Shown here one piece after another: positions 14,192-21,889 of a stretch of DNA of 64,000 nucleotides. The stretch comes from Syntrophorhabdus sp. PtaU1.Bin058 (GTDB taxonomy: Bacteria; Desulfobacterota; Syntrophorhabdia; Syntrophorhabdales; Syntrophorhabdaceae). A program made the translations under genes and the position numbers. The number at the start of each line of letters is the position of its first letter. Position 1 is the first letter of the stretch. Where the stretch lies: positions 1-64,000 of the forward strand of contig MVRS01000047.1 in assembly GCA_002067975.1 (NCBI GenBank), read 5' to 3'. A model generated the notes under the pieces. The model saw nothing but the letters and a program-made list of their open reading frames with translations. It did no database searches and was not told where the DNA came from.

Positions 14192-14788
14192 TCACAGGCA
14201 GATCGCTGTGTTTGCGATCGTTGTATTCGGCGTATAGGCAGCACCGGCCCGTACCTTGCCCTGGTTCCACACACCGTCATCCAGAGCTGAGTCGAAGGCC
14301 TGGGCTACCTCAGCAGACAGGGCCGTGAAATCGATAATGTTACTGCACAGGGATGACAGCCCGGCAGGCGGTGTTACTCCTCCCGGTACGCCGGTTGCGC
14401 CAAACGCAGACATGATATACACATTGCCTGTATACTTTGCTACACGTATCGCCTGGCTTGTACCGTCATATGTACCTGCTATAAAACCCGCCAGGGCAAG
14501 ATGCTGGTTCACCAGGAACGGCTCGGCAACATCGATCCTGCCGTTGTTGTTTCCGTTCGTTGTCGTCGCCCAGCGGTTTGTTGCGAGGTTGTCGTCACCC
14601 GGCAGCTTACCATACTTATCCTGGTACGAATAAACGGCAGTTGCCAGGTCATTCGCCTGACTGATGACGGCCTTTAGTTTCGCGTTCTCCATCATCGTCG
14701 CCCCCTTCAGGACAACCCCGATGAGGATCCCGATAATGACGATAACGACCGCCAGTTCGATCAGCGTGAAACCTTTTTTGCGGCCCAT
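14192..14788 (-). CDS. Type II secretion/MSHA-type prepilin
   Basis: From the ATG at 14788: MGRKKGFTLIELAVVIVIIG, a textbook prepilin signal with Glu5. Then a long N-terminal helix and the assembly motif KLPGDDNLATNRW, which is common in this type of environmental pilin. A longer frame reaching 14923 is open, but its leader (HFRTMAKTGLGCAACVKRTYV) is not a prepilin leader and a heptad array covers 14785-14812. C-terminal sequence AFDSALDDGVWNQGKVRAG resembles that of the next pilin (QYDDGIQTTGDIRGSAAYT), so the two are paralogues. Role: fibre subunit. Confidence 0.85.
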   Translation of the reverse strand: MGRKKGFTLIELAVVIVIIGILIGVVLKGATMMENAKLKAVISQANDLATAVYSYQDKYGKLPGDDNLATNRWATTTNGNNNGRIDVAEPFLVNQHLALAGFIAGTYDGTSQAIRVAKYTGNVYIMSAFGATGVPGGVTPPAGLSSLCSNIIDFTALSAEVAQAFDSALDDGVWNQGKVRAGAAYTPNTTIANTAICL

Positions 14789-14812
14789 AGCCCATAGCTC
14801 ATAAACCATAGC
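14785..14812. repeat. Heptad array overlapping a prepilin start
   Basis: Minus strand: GCTATGG, TTTATGA, GCTATGG, GCTATGG (14812-14785); ATG in every unit. ATGs 21 nt apart (first and fourth) are both in the pilin frame; those in between are not. Confidence 0.75.
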
Positions 14813-14969
14813 AAAACCACCTGATCGCACGTAAGTTCTCTTCACACATGCGGCACAACCTAAACCTGTCTTAGCCATAGTTCGAAAATGGCAGGGAATT
14901 TTACCTCCCTGCCATTCATTCAAACATATACCGGAAACAGTCCCCGCTTTGCCGCGAGCATCTTCTCTC

Positions 14970-15596
14970 TTAGAACCTTATCGCTAATGTAGGGACGATC
15001 GTATTTGCCGTATAGGCCGCACTACCCCTGATATCACCGGTGGTTTGAATTCCGTCGTCATACTGGGTATCAATAATCTGACAAACCTCCGCCGGTACGT
15101 TCTGGAACTGGACAAAGTTTGTAGTAAGGCCGCTCACTGTAGAGTAGCTCACGGCGACAGCACCGCCGTATGAATGCGTAGGATTTCTGAATGAAGCAGC
15201 ACCTGCAGCAGTTGAGCCGCTTATTATGTTGGCCAGCCTCAGCTCCCTCCACATGTCACACTGTTCAGCACCGGTGGCAGCACAAGTAAAGTTGGCTGCA
15301 GTCGCTGTAGTACCGGTTGCGATTAAACCGTTACCGTCTCCGGCAGTAAGACCGGTCCATATTCCTCCTCTGGTTGCCGCAGTGGTATCATCGCCGGGGA
15401 AAAAACCATATCTGTCATAATAGGTGTACATTGCTGCGTAGGTCTCCCTGTATTGCTGGTAAAGCCGCTTGGTCTTCGCGTTGTTTACAAGTTCCTGGCC
15501 CTTCAGGACCGCACCGAGTATGATACCGATGATAACCAGCACGATTGCCAGCTCAACGAGTGTAAAACCTTTCGTGTTTCTTATTGTCTTTGCCAT
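14970..15596 (-). CDS. Type II secretion/MSHA-type prepilin (first of cluster)
   Basis: 208 residues from the ATG at 15596, preceded by GGAGGAAGC. Signal MAKTIRNTKGFTLVELAIVLVIIG, cleaved after Gly, Glu5 present. Motif YDRYGFFPGDDTTAATRGG matches the KLPGDD motif of the downstream pilin. Two cysteines (TCAATGAEQCD) probably form a loop. As the first gene with its own leader, a good ribosome site and an AT-rich promoter region containing a direct repeat (15696-15722), it is the best candidate for the major pilin of the MSHA-like system. Confidence 0.87.
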   Translation of the reverse strand: MAKTIRNTKGFTLVELAIVLVIIGIILGAVLKGQELVNNAKTKRLYQQYRETYAAMYTYYDRYGFFPGDDTTAATRGGIWTGLTAGDGNGLIATGTTATAANFTCAATGAEQCDMWRELRLANIISGSTAAGAASFRNPTHSYGGAVAVSYSTVSGLTTNFVQFQNVPAEVCQIIDTQYDDGIQTTGDIRGSAAYTANTIVPTLAIRF

Positions 15597-15695
15597 ATTG
15601 CTTCCTCCTTTCCCCTTATTTCTGTAATCTATTTTCATTATATCTATATTACTATAATGTATTATCGGAAAACACTACAATATGTAAAATGAATA

Positions 15696-15722
15696 TACAG
15701 ATAATTCGATTTTACAGATAAT
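15696..15722. promoter_or_regulatory. Direct repeat TACAGATAAT x2, candidate operator
   Basis: TACAGATAAT at 15696-15705 and 15713-15722, 17 bp apart, about 100-127 bp upstream of the first prepilin start (15596) and just beyond the 3' end of the sensor kinase gene. Good position for binding by the adjacent response regulator. Downstream on the minus strand a TATAAT-like box stands near 15644. Confidence 0.5.
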
Positions 15723-15744
15723 GGCCTGCTGCCAGAGGGTTGAA

Positions 15745-16854
15745 TCAGGCGGTTGCCTCCTCGATATGATCGGCCGCACGTGCAGCCTTCACAAAAGAGA
15801 TGTTGAATTCAACACCTCGCTCAGTGTTCGCGACTGTCATGGTGCCGCCCAGATTTTTTACTATGTGACGGGCCTGAAAGAGGCCCACACCGAGACCCGA
15901 GCTCTTTGTCGTGTAAAAAGGCTCGAACATACGCTCTATCTCCTTCACGGGACTCCCCGTATCACCGATAACGACCTGAAGGGCCTCACCCTTTTCATGG
16001 ACAGAGGCAAAGCACCGAAGGCCAGGTTCACTGAGGGATTTTTCGTGGATGTTTTTGATGATGTTTTCAAATACTGTTACCGCGAGATGCTTTTCTGCTA
16101 CGATAACGCCGTCCCCCGCGACATTCCCCTTGATCCCGTGCAGCTCAAAAAGCTCGCGAATAAGGCCGGCAATCTCGATTTCCTGCTTGTCCTCCTCACT
16201 GCTTTGCTTTGCAACACCTATCTCCAGGGTCCCCAGTATCTTGTCGGTCCTCACCTTCAGTGCCGGCGTCGACTCCCTCAGATATTCTATCAATTTATGT
16301 TCCCGTTCCGCTCCCTCTGTTCTGCCGACGTTAAAGAGGAGGCCCCTGATGAACTGCGTAACATTCTTTACATCATGGAGCAGGAAGGCCTGAAGTTTAG
16401 AGAAATTATAGAACGCGTCATTTGTCACCTTTATCTTCATGAGGATGTCCATCTCGATAAGCAGAAATAAGGCCTCAAAGACGATCATGTAGATGTATTT
16501 CTGGTAGCCTCTTGGGCTCAAAGGCACGATGCCAAGTCGTATCGAGTAATCAGGCCGCGAGACCTCCCTTACGACTCTCCGTTTCTTTCCGGCAGGCAAT
16601 TTCGACAGACTGTTTTCACCATAGGTGATCTCATAAAAAACGTCGTCTATTTCAACGACCTTTATGAGACCCTGCACATTCGGGAGGAAACGGGCAAGGT
16701 CATAATTGCAGTCTCTGTTCGTATCGATCATCCGGAGCATTACCTTGAATGCCCGGTTGGTGAGGTAGCGCAGATAAAGAAGGATGAGGATCGTTACCGC
16801 ACCGGCAACGATAAAGAAGAGGTACATGTATGCAAGAAGCTTAATCGTTACCAT
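15745..16854 (-). CDS. Membrane sensor histidine kinase (pilin cluster)
   Basis: About 369 residues from the ATG at 16854 (AAGAGGACG before it; the ATG at 16878 is also open). Two membrane helices (LLAYMYLFFIVAGAVTILILLYL near the start; YIYMIVFEALFLLIEMDILM in mid-protein) enclose a short sensor region. Kinase motifs: H-box LQAFLLHDVKNVTQ, N-box VFENIIKNIHEKS, G1 IGDTGSP, F-box MFEPFYTTKSSG, G2 GLGVGLFQARHIV. The H-box is HDVKN, as in PrsK-type kinases. The gene overlaps the response regulator upstream by 14 bp, a coupled pair. Signal unknown; likely regulates the adjacent pilins. Confidence 0.88.
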   Translation of the reverse strand: MVTIKLLAYMYLFFIVAGAVTILILLYLRYLTNRAFKVMLRMIDTNRDCNYDLARFLPNVQGLIKVVEIDDVFYEITYGENSLSKLPAGKKRRVVREVSRPDYSIRLGIVPLSPRGYQKYIYMIVFEALFLLIEMDILMKIKVTNDAFYNFSKLQAFLLHDVKNVTQFIRGLLFNVGRTEGAEREHKLIEYLRESTPALKVRTDKILGTLEIGVAKQSSEEDKQEIEIAGLIRELFELHGIKGNVAGDGVIVAEKHLAVTVFENIIKNIHEKSLSEPGLRCFASVHEKGEALQVVIGDTGSPVKEIERMFEPFYTTKSSGLGVGLFQARHIVKNLGGTMTVANTERGVEFNISFVKAARAADHIEEATA

Positions 16855-17449
16855 CGTCCTCTTCCCGTTTGAAACCAAATTTTTTCATAAAGTAGTAAAT
16901 ACTCTCCCGTTTCACGTTCAGGAGCTTTGCAGTTTTATATACGTTAAAATTCGTATCCCGCAGCACCTTCAGGACGACGTTCTTTTCCGCCTCCTCCCGC
17001 GCAGGCTGGAGGCCTTGTCCTACCTCAACGTTAAAGGAAATCTTTTTGACGCCACGTTTTTCCAGTTTCTCCTCTGCGTCGCGGAAGAGGATCGCCCTCT
17101 CTATGGAAAAGAGGATCTTTTCCATATTCACCGGTTTCAAGATATAGTCGAAGGCGCCGCCTTTAATTGCCTCCATCGCGATCCCCGCGGTAGTCTGGCC
17201 GGTAAGGATGATCACCTTTGCAGTCAGGTTTTCAAGTATGTGCTGCAGGAGCTTTATCCCTTCATCGGGGGCGTTCTCGTGCGGAGGCAATCCCAGGTCG
17301 AGTATGACAACACCGATATCCTCTTTCTCGAGGCACTCCATGGCCGCCTGACGATCACCGGCCTCAAATACGTTGTAATGCTCTTCCAAGGCAAAACGTA
17401 TCTGTGAGCGCAACGCCCTATCGTCTTCTACTATAAGGACATTCACCAT
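16841..17449 (-). CDS. Response regulator with REC and Fis-type HTH, no AAA+ domain
   Basis: 202 residues. REC domain: VEDDRALR, phospho-acceptor Asp in VVILDLGLPPHE, VIILTGQTT, the Lys in FDYILKPVN. A ~40-residue linker follows, then a Fis/NtrC C-terminal helix-turn-helix (NVVLKVLRDTNFNVYKTAKLLNVKRESIYYFMKK). The REC plus HTH look like an NtrC protein with the sigma54-activating ATPase removed (ActR/PrrA-like layout), so it should act as a conventional activator or repressor rather than on sigma54 promoters. First gene of the pair with the kinase. Confidence 0.88.
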   Translation of the reverse strand: MVNVLIVEDDRALRSQIRFALEEHYNVFEAGDRQAAMECLEKEDIGVVILDLGLPPHENAPDEGIKLLQHILENLTAKVIILTGQTTAGIAMEAIKGGAFDYILKPVNMEKILFSIERAILFRDAEEKLEKRGVKKISFNVEVGQGLQPAREEAEKNVVLKVLRDTNFNVYKTAKLLNVKRESIYYFMKKFGFKREEDDGND

Positions 17450-17475
17450 AACAAATCCCGAAGCACGATTAAATC

Positions 17476-17534
17476 CGCAAGGCGTGAATCGTAAGGGGTG
17501 AGGGGGTTAAACCATTCACGCCCGACGCCTTACG
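17476..17534. repeat. CGTnAGn heptad hairpin
   Basis: Left arm CGCAAGG, CGTGAAT, CGTAAGG, GGTGAGG; core GGGTTAA; right arm ATTCACG, CCCGACG, CCTTACG, which is complementary in kind to the left arm. Lies between the divergent response regulator and lytic transglycosylase genes. Confidence 0.8.
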
Positions 17535-17580
17535 TCTTTACTCTTTTAACCGGTTCTCATTATATTATCCACAAAATTGT

Positions 17581-17608
17581 TTGCTTTTCATAGCTTTTTT
17601 TATATAAT
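17581..17608 (+). promoter_or_regulatory. Putative promoter for transglycosylase-TPR operon
   Basis: TTGCTT at 17581-17586, 16-bp spacer, TATAAT at 17603-17608. Transcription would begin about 17615, essentially at the ATG (17617), implying a leaderless message; no Shine-Dalgarno sequence is visible upstream. Confidence 0.5.
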
Positions 17609-17616
17609 TGAAAAAA

Positions 17617-18153
17617 ATGCGCTGGATAATCCTCTGTACGATCTTAATGCCTTCCGTGCTCTTTGCCTTTTGTTTCGAATATGCAGGCAATGAGTACGGC
17701 ATCACCCCGGTAATCCTTGAGAGCATTGCGAAGGTCGAATCAAACCTTAATCCCAGGGCCGTAAACAGGAACAGGAACGGCTCCGTTGATATCGGCCTCA
17801 TGCAGATCAATTCCGGGTGGTTGAAGACCCTTCAACTGAACCAGCAAGACCTGCTCAATGATGCCTGTCTCAACGCCAGGGTCGGTGCGCAGATCCTGAG
17901 AAAATGCATCGACAGACATGGCCTGAACTGGGAGGCAATCGGCTGTTATAATGCAACAAGCAGGGATAAGAGGGTCGATTACGCCTGGAAGGTATTCAGG
18001 ATATTGCAGAACGAACAGATGAAAAGAGGCGATATGCAAGGTGGGTCCGCTCAAAAAGGTTGTGACACGTCAGTAATGGGCCATGAACAAAAGAGTTCTT
18101 CGCTCGTTTTTCGCGCAAGGGATATCACTGAAACAGAAGGAGAGACGCCGTGA
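17617..18153 (+). CDS. Lytic transglycosylase (SLT), pilus-assembly type
   Basis: 178 residues from the ATG at 17617; signal peptide MRWIILCTILMPSVLFA. The SLT fold begins with the catalytic Glu in IAKVESNLNPRAVNRN, then GSVDIGLMQINSGW, RVGAQILRKCIDRHG and AIGCYNATS. This is the IagB/VirB1/PilT-like small transglycosylase type that opens peptidoglycan for envelope-spanning machines. Its C-terminal ~45 residues are polar and probably disordered. It overlaps the next gene by 4 bp and sits inside the MSHA-like locus but is transcribed opposite to the rest. Confidence 0.9.
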   Translation: MRWIILCTILMPSVLFAFCFEYAGNEYGITPVILESIAKVESNLNPRAVNRNRNGSVDIGLMQINSGWLKTLQLNQQDLLNDACLNARVGAQILRKCIDRHGLNWEAIGCYNATSRDKRVDYAWKVFRILQNEQMKRGDMQGGSAQKGCDTSVMGHEQKSSSLVFRARDITETEGETP

Positions 18154-19250
18154 GCCTTCTTGCAGACCTCCTTTCCAAAGTCAAACATCAGGACCAGCAA
18201 AGTTCCGTCCCTCCTGATTTAGCCCGGATCATCCAGAAATCAGCACAAAAGAAAAAGGTGGAACGGAAATTTATCATCCTTCTTGTTTTTATGCTGTTGT
18301 TCGTCATTATCGGTTTCGGGGCAGTATACTTCTTCGAATCATACCTTACGTCACCATCAGGGGGTATTGCTGCGCGGCAAAATCCTGCTCCGAGGGAGAC
18401 CCAAAGAAATATCCCTCCGGCCCCGTCTCCACCGCCTGTAACCCAGGGGGCTTCGATCGCCGGGCAAACACCGGAAGTAGCGCCCCCTGTATCTCAACCG
18501 GAAAACCAGGCCGAGCCGAAGGTCGCACCAAAGATCGAAGCGAAGTTGCCCCCTGCGGAGACTCAAAAACCTAAGATAGAAACAACACCACAGCCTGCGG
18601 AGACAAAACAAGACCGTAAGGTAGCTGCAAGGCCCCGAACAACACAGCCGCCAAAAAGGTCCTCGGAAGCAAGCGAAAATCTTAAGGCCGAACGCGACAC
18701 CCTTCTATACTCAGCAAGGTCTAACGAGTACAACAAAAATTACAGCCAGGCCATTACGGATTACAAAAAGGCCCTGGAAAAAGACCCCAGGAACTATCTT
18801 ATCATGAACAGCCTCGCAAGCACTCTGATAAAAACAGGCTCTTTCGAAGAATCGATCAGGTATTCAAGGAATGCCCTCGACTATCAGAAAAACTATATCC
18901 CTGCCCTTATAAACCTCGGTATAGCATATATACAAAGCGGTAATATGACGGAGGGAGAGACATATCTCACACGGGCACGGACAATTGATCCAACGAACAA
19001 GGTAGTCCTCCTCAACCTCGCCTTGCTCTACGAGAGGCTCCCGAATTATCAGGAGTCACTGGCACATTTCCAGAAATTATTGGAGATGAAAGACATCAGG
19101 GGTTATCTCGGTATGGCAAGGGTCCTGGAGAAGCAGGGAAAGCGCCTCGAGGCAGAGAGGGTCTATAGAAATATACTGTCGATGGATGATGTGGACCCCC
19201 AAACCAAGCAATTCGCGAACGAACGCATTCTCGCAATAGGCAACAGATAG
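18150..19250 (+). CDS. Membrane TPR protein, MshN/GspB-like
   Basis: 366 residues: a short cytosolic segment beginning MSLLADLLSKVKHQDQQ, one membrane helix (about residues 43-63, FIILLVFMLLFVIIGFGAVYFF), a Pro/Ala/Lys-rich periplasmic stalk (~70-180) and four to five tetratricopeptide repeats (~188-355; ITDYKKALEKDPRNYLIMNS, SLASTLIKTGSF, ALINLGIAYIQSGNM). MshN and similar proteins have this layout and help assemble the secretin or pilus through the periplasm. Coupled to the upstream transglycosylase by a 4-bp overlap. Confidence 0.82.
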   Translation: MSLLADLLSKVKHQDQQSSVPPDLARIIQKSAQKKKVERKFIILLVFMLLFVIIGFGAVYFFESYLTSPSGGIAARQNPAPRETQRNIPPAPSPPPVTQGASIAGQTPEVAPPVSQPENQAEPKVAPKIEAKLPPAETQKPKIETTPQPAETKQDRKVAARPRTTQPPKRSSEASENLKAERDTLLYSARSNEYNKNYSQAITDYKKALEKDPRNYLIMNSLASTLIKTGSFEESIRYSRNALDYQKNYIPALINLGIAYIQSGNMTEGETYLTRARTIDPTNKVVLLNLALLYERLPNYQESLAHFQKLLEMKDIRGYLGMARVLEKQGKRLEAERVYRNILSMDDVDPQTKQFANERILAIGNR

Positions 19251-19263
19251 AACAACGGAAACC

Positions 19264-19323
19264 CGTGAGGCGTCAGTCGTTAGGCGATTTAACCCCTTAC
19301 GACTTACGATCCATGACTTACGG
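19264..19323. repeat. CGTnAGn heptad hairpin
   Basis: CGTGAGG, CGTCAGT, CGTTAGG, CGATTTA, core, then CCTTACG, ACTTACG, ATCCATG, ACTTACG. Located between the convergent TPR and ExeA-like genes; it could form one long hairpin in either transcript, but there is no U-tract. Confidence 0.8.
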
Positions 19324-19333
19324 ATGTGTTGGC

Positions 19334-20590
19334 TTACCGTTTTCCCGTGATTGAACCTATGACGACAACCCGTTCGGATATCCAGCACTCGTTCCCGTCA
19401 ACGTTGCGTATCTTATACCATCTCCGGCCGATATCGTCTTTCTTCTCATCTATGACCCTGAATACCGATCCCCTGTTTGCCCATGCAATTTTCTCTGTTT
19501 CGATTGACGGACCTTTTCTCAGGTTCGCTATCTCCACGCTTACCGTTAAAATCTTTTGCTGTCCATCCTGGACCGTCCTGGAAACCGATCCCGTTCCGGT
19601 ATTTTGATCTTTTCCGGCATATATCGCTTGAGCACTCGTCCGGGGAGCGTTTGCCTGAGAAACAGCGGACCTCAGGTGGTTCACGTATTTGAAGGCGCCG
19701 AAGACAATCGCGACAATCAGGATGATACCCAGCACCCCGTATCCTGCAAACTTCAGATATCCCCTTGAGGGGGTTGTATCCGCAAGATGATCAATGGCGT
19801 ACTGTACGTGGTTCTTCTTGATCACCCCGTTTCCCGAAATAAAGGCGGCCATGAGTGCCCGTGAGGCGATTATATTGATCAACCTCGGTATACCCTTCGA
19901 CATACTATAGATCGCCTTTTTTGCGTCATCATCAAAATTTACGGAACCTCTCCCTGCCTTGATAAGCCTGAAATTGATATAATCAGAGGTTTCACTCTTT
20001 GTCAGGGGTTTCAGTGTTGCCTTTATCGTTATTCGCTGGTTGAGCTGCTTCAGGTGGTCTGCCTGTAGTTTTTTTCTCAGTTCAGACTGGCCCATGAGGA
20101 TGATCTGCAAAAGCTTTTCCTTCTCTGTCTCGAGATTTGAAAGGAGCCTCAATTCCTCAAGCGTCTCATCAGGTACGTTCTGGGCTTCATCAACGATGAT
20201 GATGATCCTCCTGCCTGTCTCGGAGTGCCTGATAAGGATGTCCCTGAAGGCCTTGATCATCTCATTCTTGTTGACCGACGGCAATTTTACGTTGATGTCT
20301 TCCAGTACGGCCTGCAGGAACTCTTCCGGAGAAAGCCGTGGGGTCATGATCAGGGCGATCTCTGCCTTGTCCTTCCAGTTGTCGATAAGTATTCTCAGGA
20401 TCGTCGTCTTCCCCGTGCCGGGTTCGCCTACAACAAGCGAAAAACCCTCTTTCTGCTCTATGGCATAGTTCAGCGACGTCAATATCTCGTTATGTTCCTG
20501 GGATGGATAATAATACAGGGGGTCGGGCGTGAGCCTGAAAGGGTCGTCCGTTAGATTAAAAAATTTCAGATAATCCATTGCAATCATCAC
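19334..20590 (-). CDS. ExeA/MshM-type AAA ATPase with C-terminal SH3 domain
   Basis: 418 residues. Starts MMIAMDYLKFFNLTDDPFRLTPDP, the ExeA-family opening (the Met at DYLKFF is an alternative start). AAA ATPase: Walker A VGEPGTGKTT, Walker B RIIIIVDEAQNVP, sensor-like ILMGQSELRKKL. A membrane helix (~288-308, GVLGIILIVAIVFGAFKYV) leads to a periplasmic linker and an SH3b-type domain (~345-410: VEIANLRKGPSIETEKI, WYKIRNVDGNECWISERVV) expected to bind peptidoglycan. ExeA/MshM proteins use this to place the secretin in the cell wall. Overlaps the GspF gene by 4 bp. Confidence 0.9.
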   Translation of the reverse strand: MMIAMDYLKFFNLTDDPFRLTPDPLYYYPSQEHNEILTSLNYAIEQKEGFSLVVGEPGTGKTTILRILIDNWKDKAEIALIMTPRLSPEEFLQAVLEDINVKLPSVNKNEMIKAFRDILIRHSETGRRIIIIVDEAQNVPDETLEELRLLSNLETEKEKLLQIILMGQSELRKKLQADHLKQLNQRITIKATLKPLTKSETSDYINFRLIKAGRGSVNFDDDAKKAIYSMSKGIPRLINIIASRALMAAFISGNGVIKKNHVQYAIDHLADTTPSRGYLKFAGYGVLGIILIVAIVFGAFKYVNHLRSAVSQANAPRTSAQAIYAGKDQNTGTGSVSRTVQDGQQKILTVSVEIANLRKGPSIETEKIAWANRGSVFRVIDEKKDDIGRRWYKIRNVDGNECWISERVVVIGSITGKR

Positions 20591-21801
20591 TTATCAAATT
20601 TTGTAACAACGTCATAGATGGGCAGCAAAAGACCAATAATAATCACTGCGAATATAATGCCAACCACTGTTATCATTAAGGGCTCTATCGTCTTTCCCAG
20701 CTTTTCGGAGATGTCGCCCAATCTTTTATAGTAATAATTAGAGAGGAACCCGAACTGATTGTCAAGATTACCGCTCGATTCACCGATATCCACCATCCTT
20801 ATTACCAGGGGAGAAAAAACGCTTTGCTGCCTCATCGCATCCGATATCCTGCTGCCGGTCATGATCTGGTCTTTTATCTTTAAAAGGACCCTCTTGAAGA
20901 CTTCAGAGCCTATGGCGTTCCCCACAATGACAAGCGATCTGTCTATCGTAATACCCGCCACAATAAGGATCCTTAACTGTTCGGAAAACATCGCAAGAAG
21001 TTTGTTGTAAATAAATTGCTTAATAAGCGGCAGTTTTATCTTCAGTAAATCGATATAAAACCGCGTGCCCTCCTTCTGCTTCATGATCTTTAATATGATG
21101 AAAAAGGCCACCGGCACTAAAAGTATTATGTACCAGTAAGCCTTCATGAGGTTGCTGATAGAGAACAGGAACTTCGTTAAAAAGGGCAACGGAATGCCCA
21201 TATCTTTTATGATCATCATGATCTTCGGCAAGACATAGACCATCCAGAATACCAGCGCACCCCCGGTTACAACTAAGGCAAAGACCGGATAGATGAGGGC
21301 CCGCTTCACCATAGCGGCCAGGTCTTCCATCTTTTGCAGATGTTCGGCCACCTCTGCGATGCTCCCCTCAAGCCGTCCCGTCTCTTCGCCGATCGTGGCA
21401 AGCCTGATAAATATATCCGGAAATACGCCCGGATGCTGGGCAAGGGCACTGGAAAAACTCGTACCTGACTGGATCCTGTCCCGTATATCATCCACAACTC
21501 GACTGAGGTATTTGTTGTCCAACGTGTGACTGATATCGTCGAGGGCATCAAGGATAGGGATGCCCGCCTTCATGATCACGGAAAGGTTCGTCGCAAACTC
21601 AGCAACCTCGCTCCTTTTGACCTTCCAGAAAGAAAGGCTTCTCGTAATACCCGAGGTAAGCCTGCTTGCCCTTACTACGTCCAGCACATTCAACCCGCGG
21701 GAAGCAAGATCACCATAGACCGCCTCTATGGTATCTGCATCGGTAGTGCCGCTCTTCAAAACCCCGTCCTGGTCAATTGCTTTATATAAAAAAGTACTCA
21801 T
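20587..21801 (-). CDS. GspF/PilC/MshG inner-membrane platform protein
   Basis: 404 residues with the duplicated T2SSF domain: first copy ~70-190 (FATNLSVIMKAGIPILDALDDIS, IRLATIGEETGRLEGSIAEV), second ~270-395 (FSEQLRILIVAGITIDRSL, VIRMVDIGESSGNLDNQF). Three to four membrane helices. The N terminus STFLYKAIDQDGVLKSGTTDAD is typical. It is the polytopic protein that couples the GspE ATPase to pilin insertion. Same operon as the secretin and ATPase; a 50-bp heptad hairpin separates it from gspE. Confidence 0.93.
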   Translation of the reverse strand: MSTFLYKAIDQDGVLKSGTTDADTIEAVYGDLASRGLNVLDVVRASRLTSGITRSLSFWKVKRSEVAEFATNLSVIMKAGIPILDALDDISHTLDNKYLSRVVDDIRDRIQSGTSFSSALAQHPGVFPDIFIRLATIGEETGRLEGSIAEVAEHLQKMEDLAAMVKRALIYPVFALVVTGGALVFWMVYVLPKIMMIIKDMGIPLPFLTKFLFSISNLMKAYWYIILLVPVAFFIILKIMKQKEGTRFYIDLLKIKLPLIKQFIYNKLLAMFSEQLRILIVAGITIDRSLVIVGNAIGSEVFKRVLLKIKDQIMTGSRISDAMRQQSVFSPLVIRMVDIGESSGNLDNQFGFLSNYYYKRLGDISEKLGKTIEPLMITVVGIIFAVIIIGLLLPIYDVVTKFDK

Positions 21802-21824
21802 TTTTTAACTGATCATAACATACC

Positions 21825-21876
21825 CGTAAGTCGTGAGACGTAAGAGGTTAAATCGCCTAACGCCTGACGTCTTTAC
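21825..21876. repeat. CGTnAGn heptad hairpin
   Basis: CGTAAGT, CGTGAGA, CGTAAGA, core GGTTAAA, then CCTAACG, CCTGACG, TCTTTAC. Between gspE and gspF in the same operon, so it may be co-transcribed and could affect mRNA stability. Confidence 0.8.
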
Positions 21877-21889
21877 ACTCCGGGCAGTT

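Noticed and set aside
11312-15596. Tandem heptads and hairpins as a CRISPR array
   Set aside because: Units are 7 bp and degenerate with no spacer structure; no cas gene is present. The same applies to all heptad arrays in the window.
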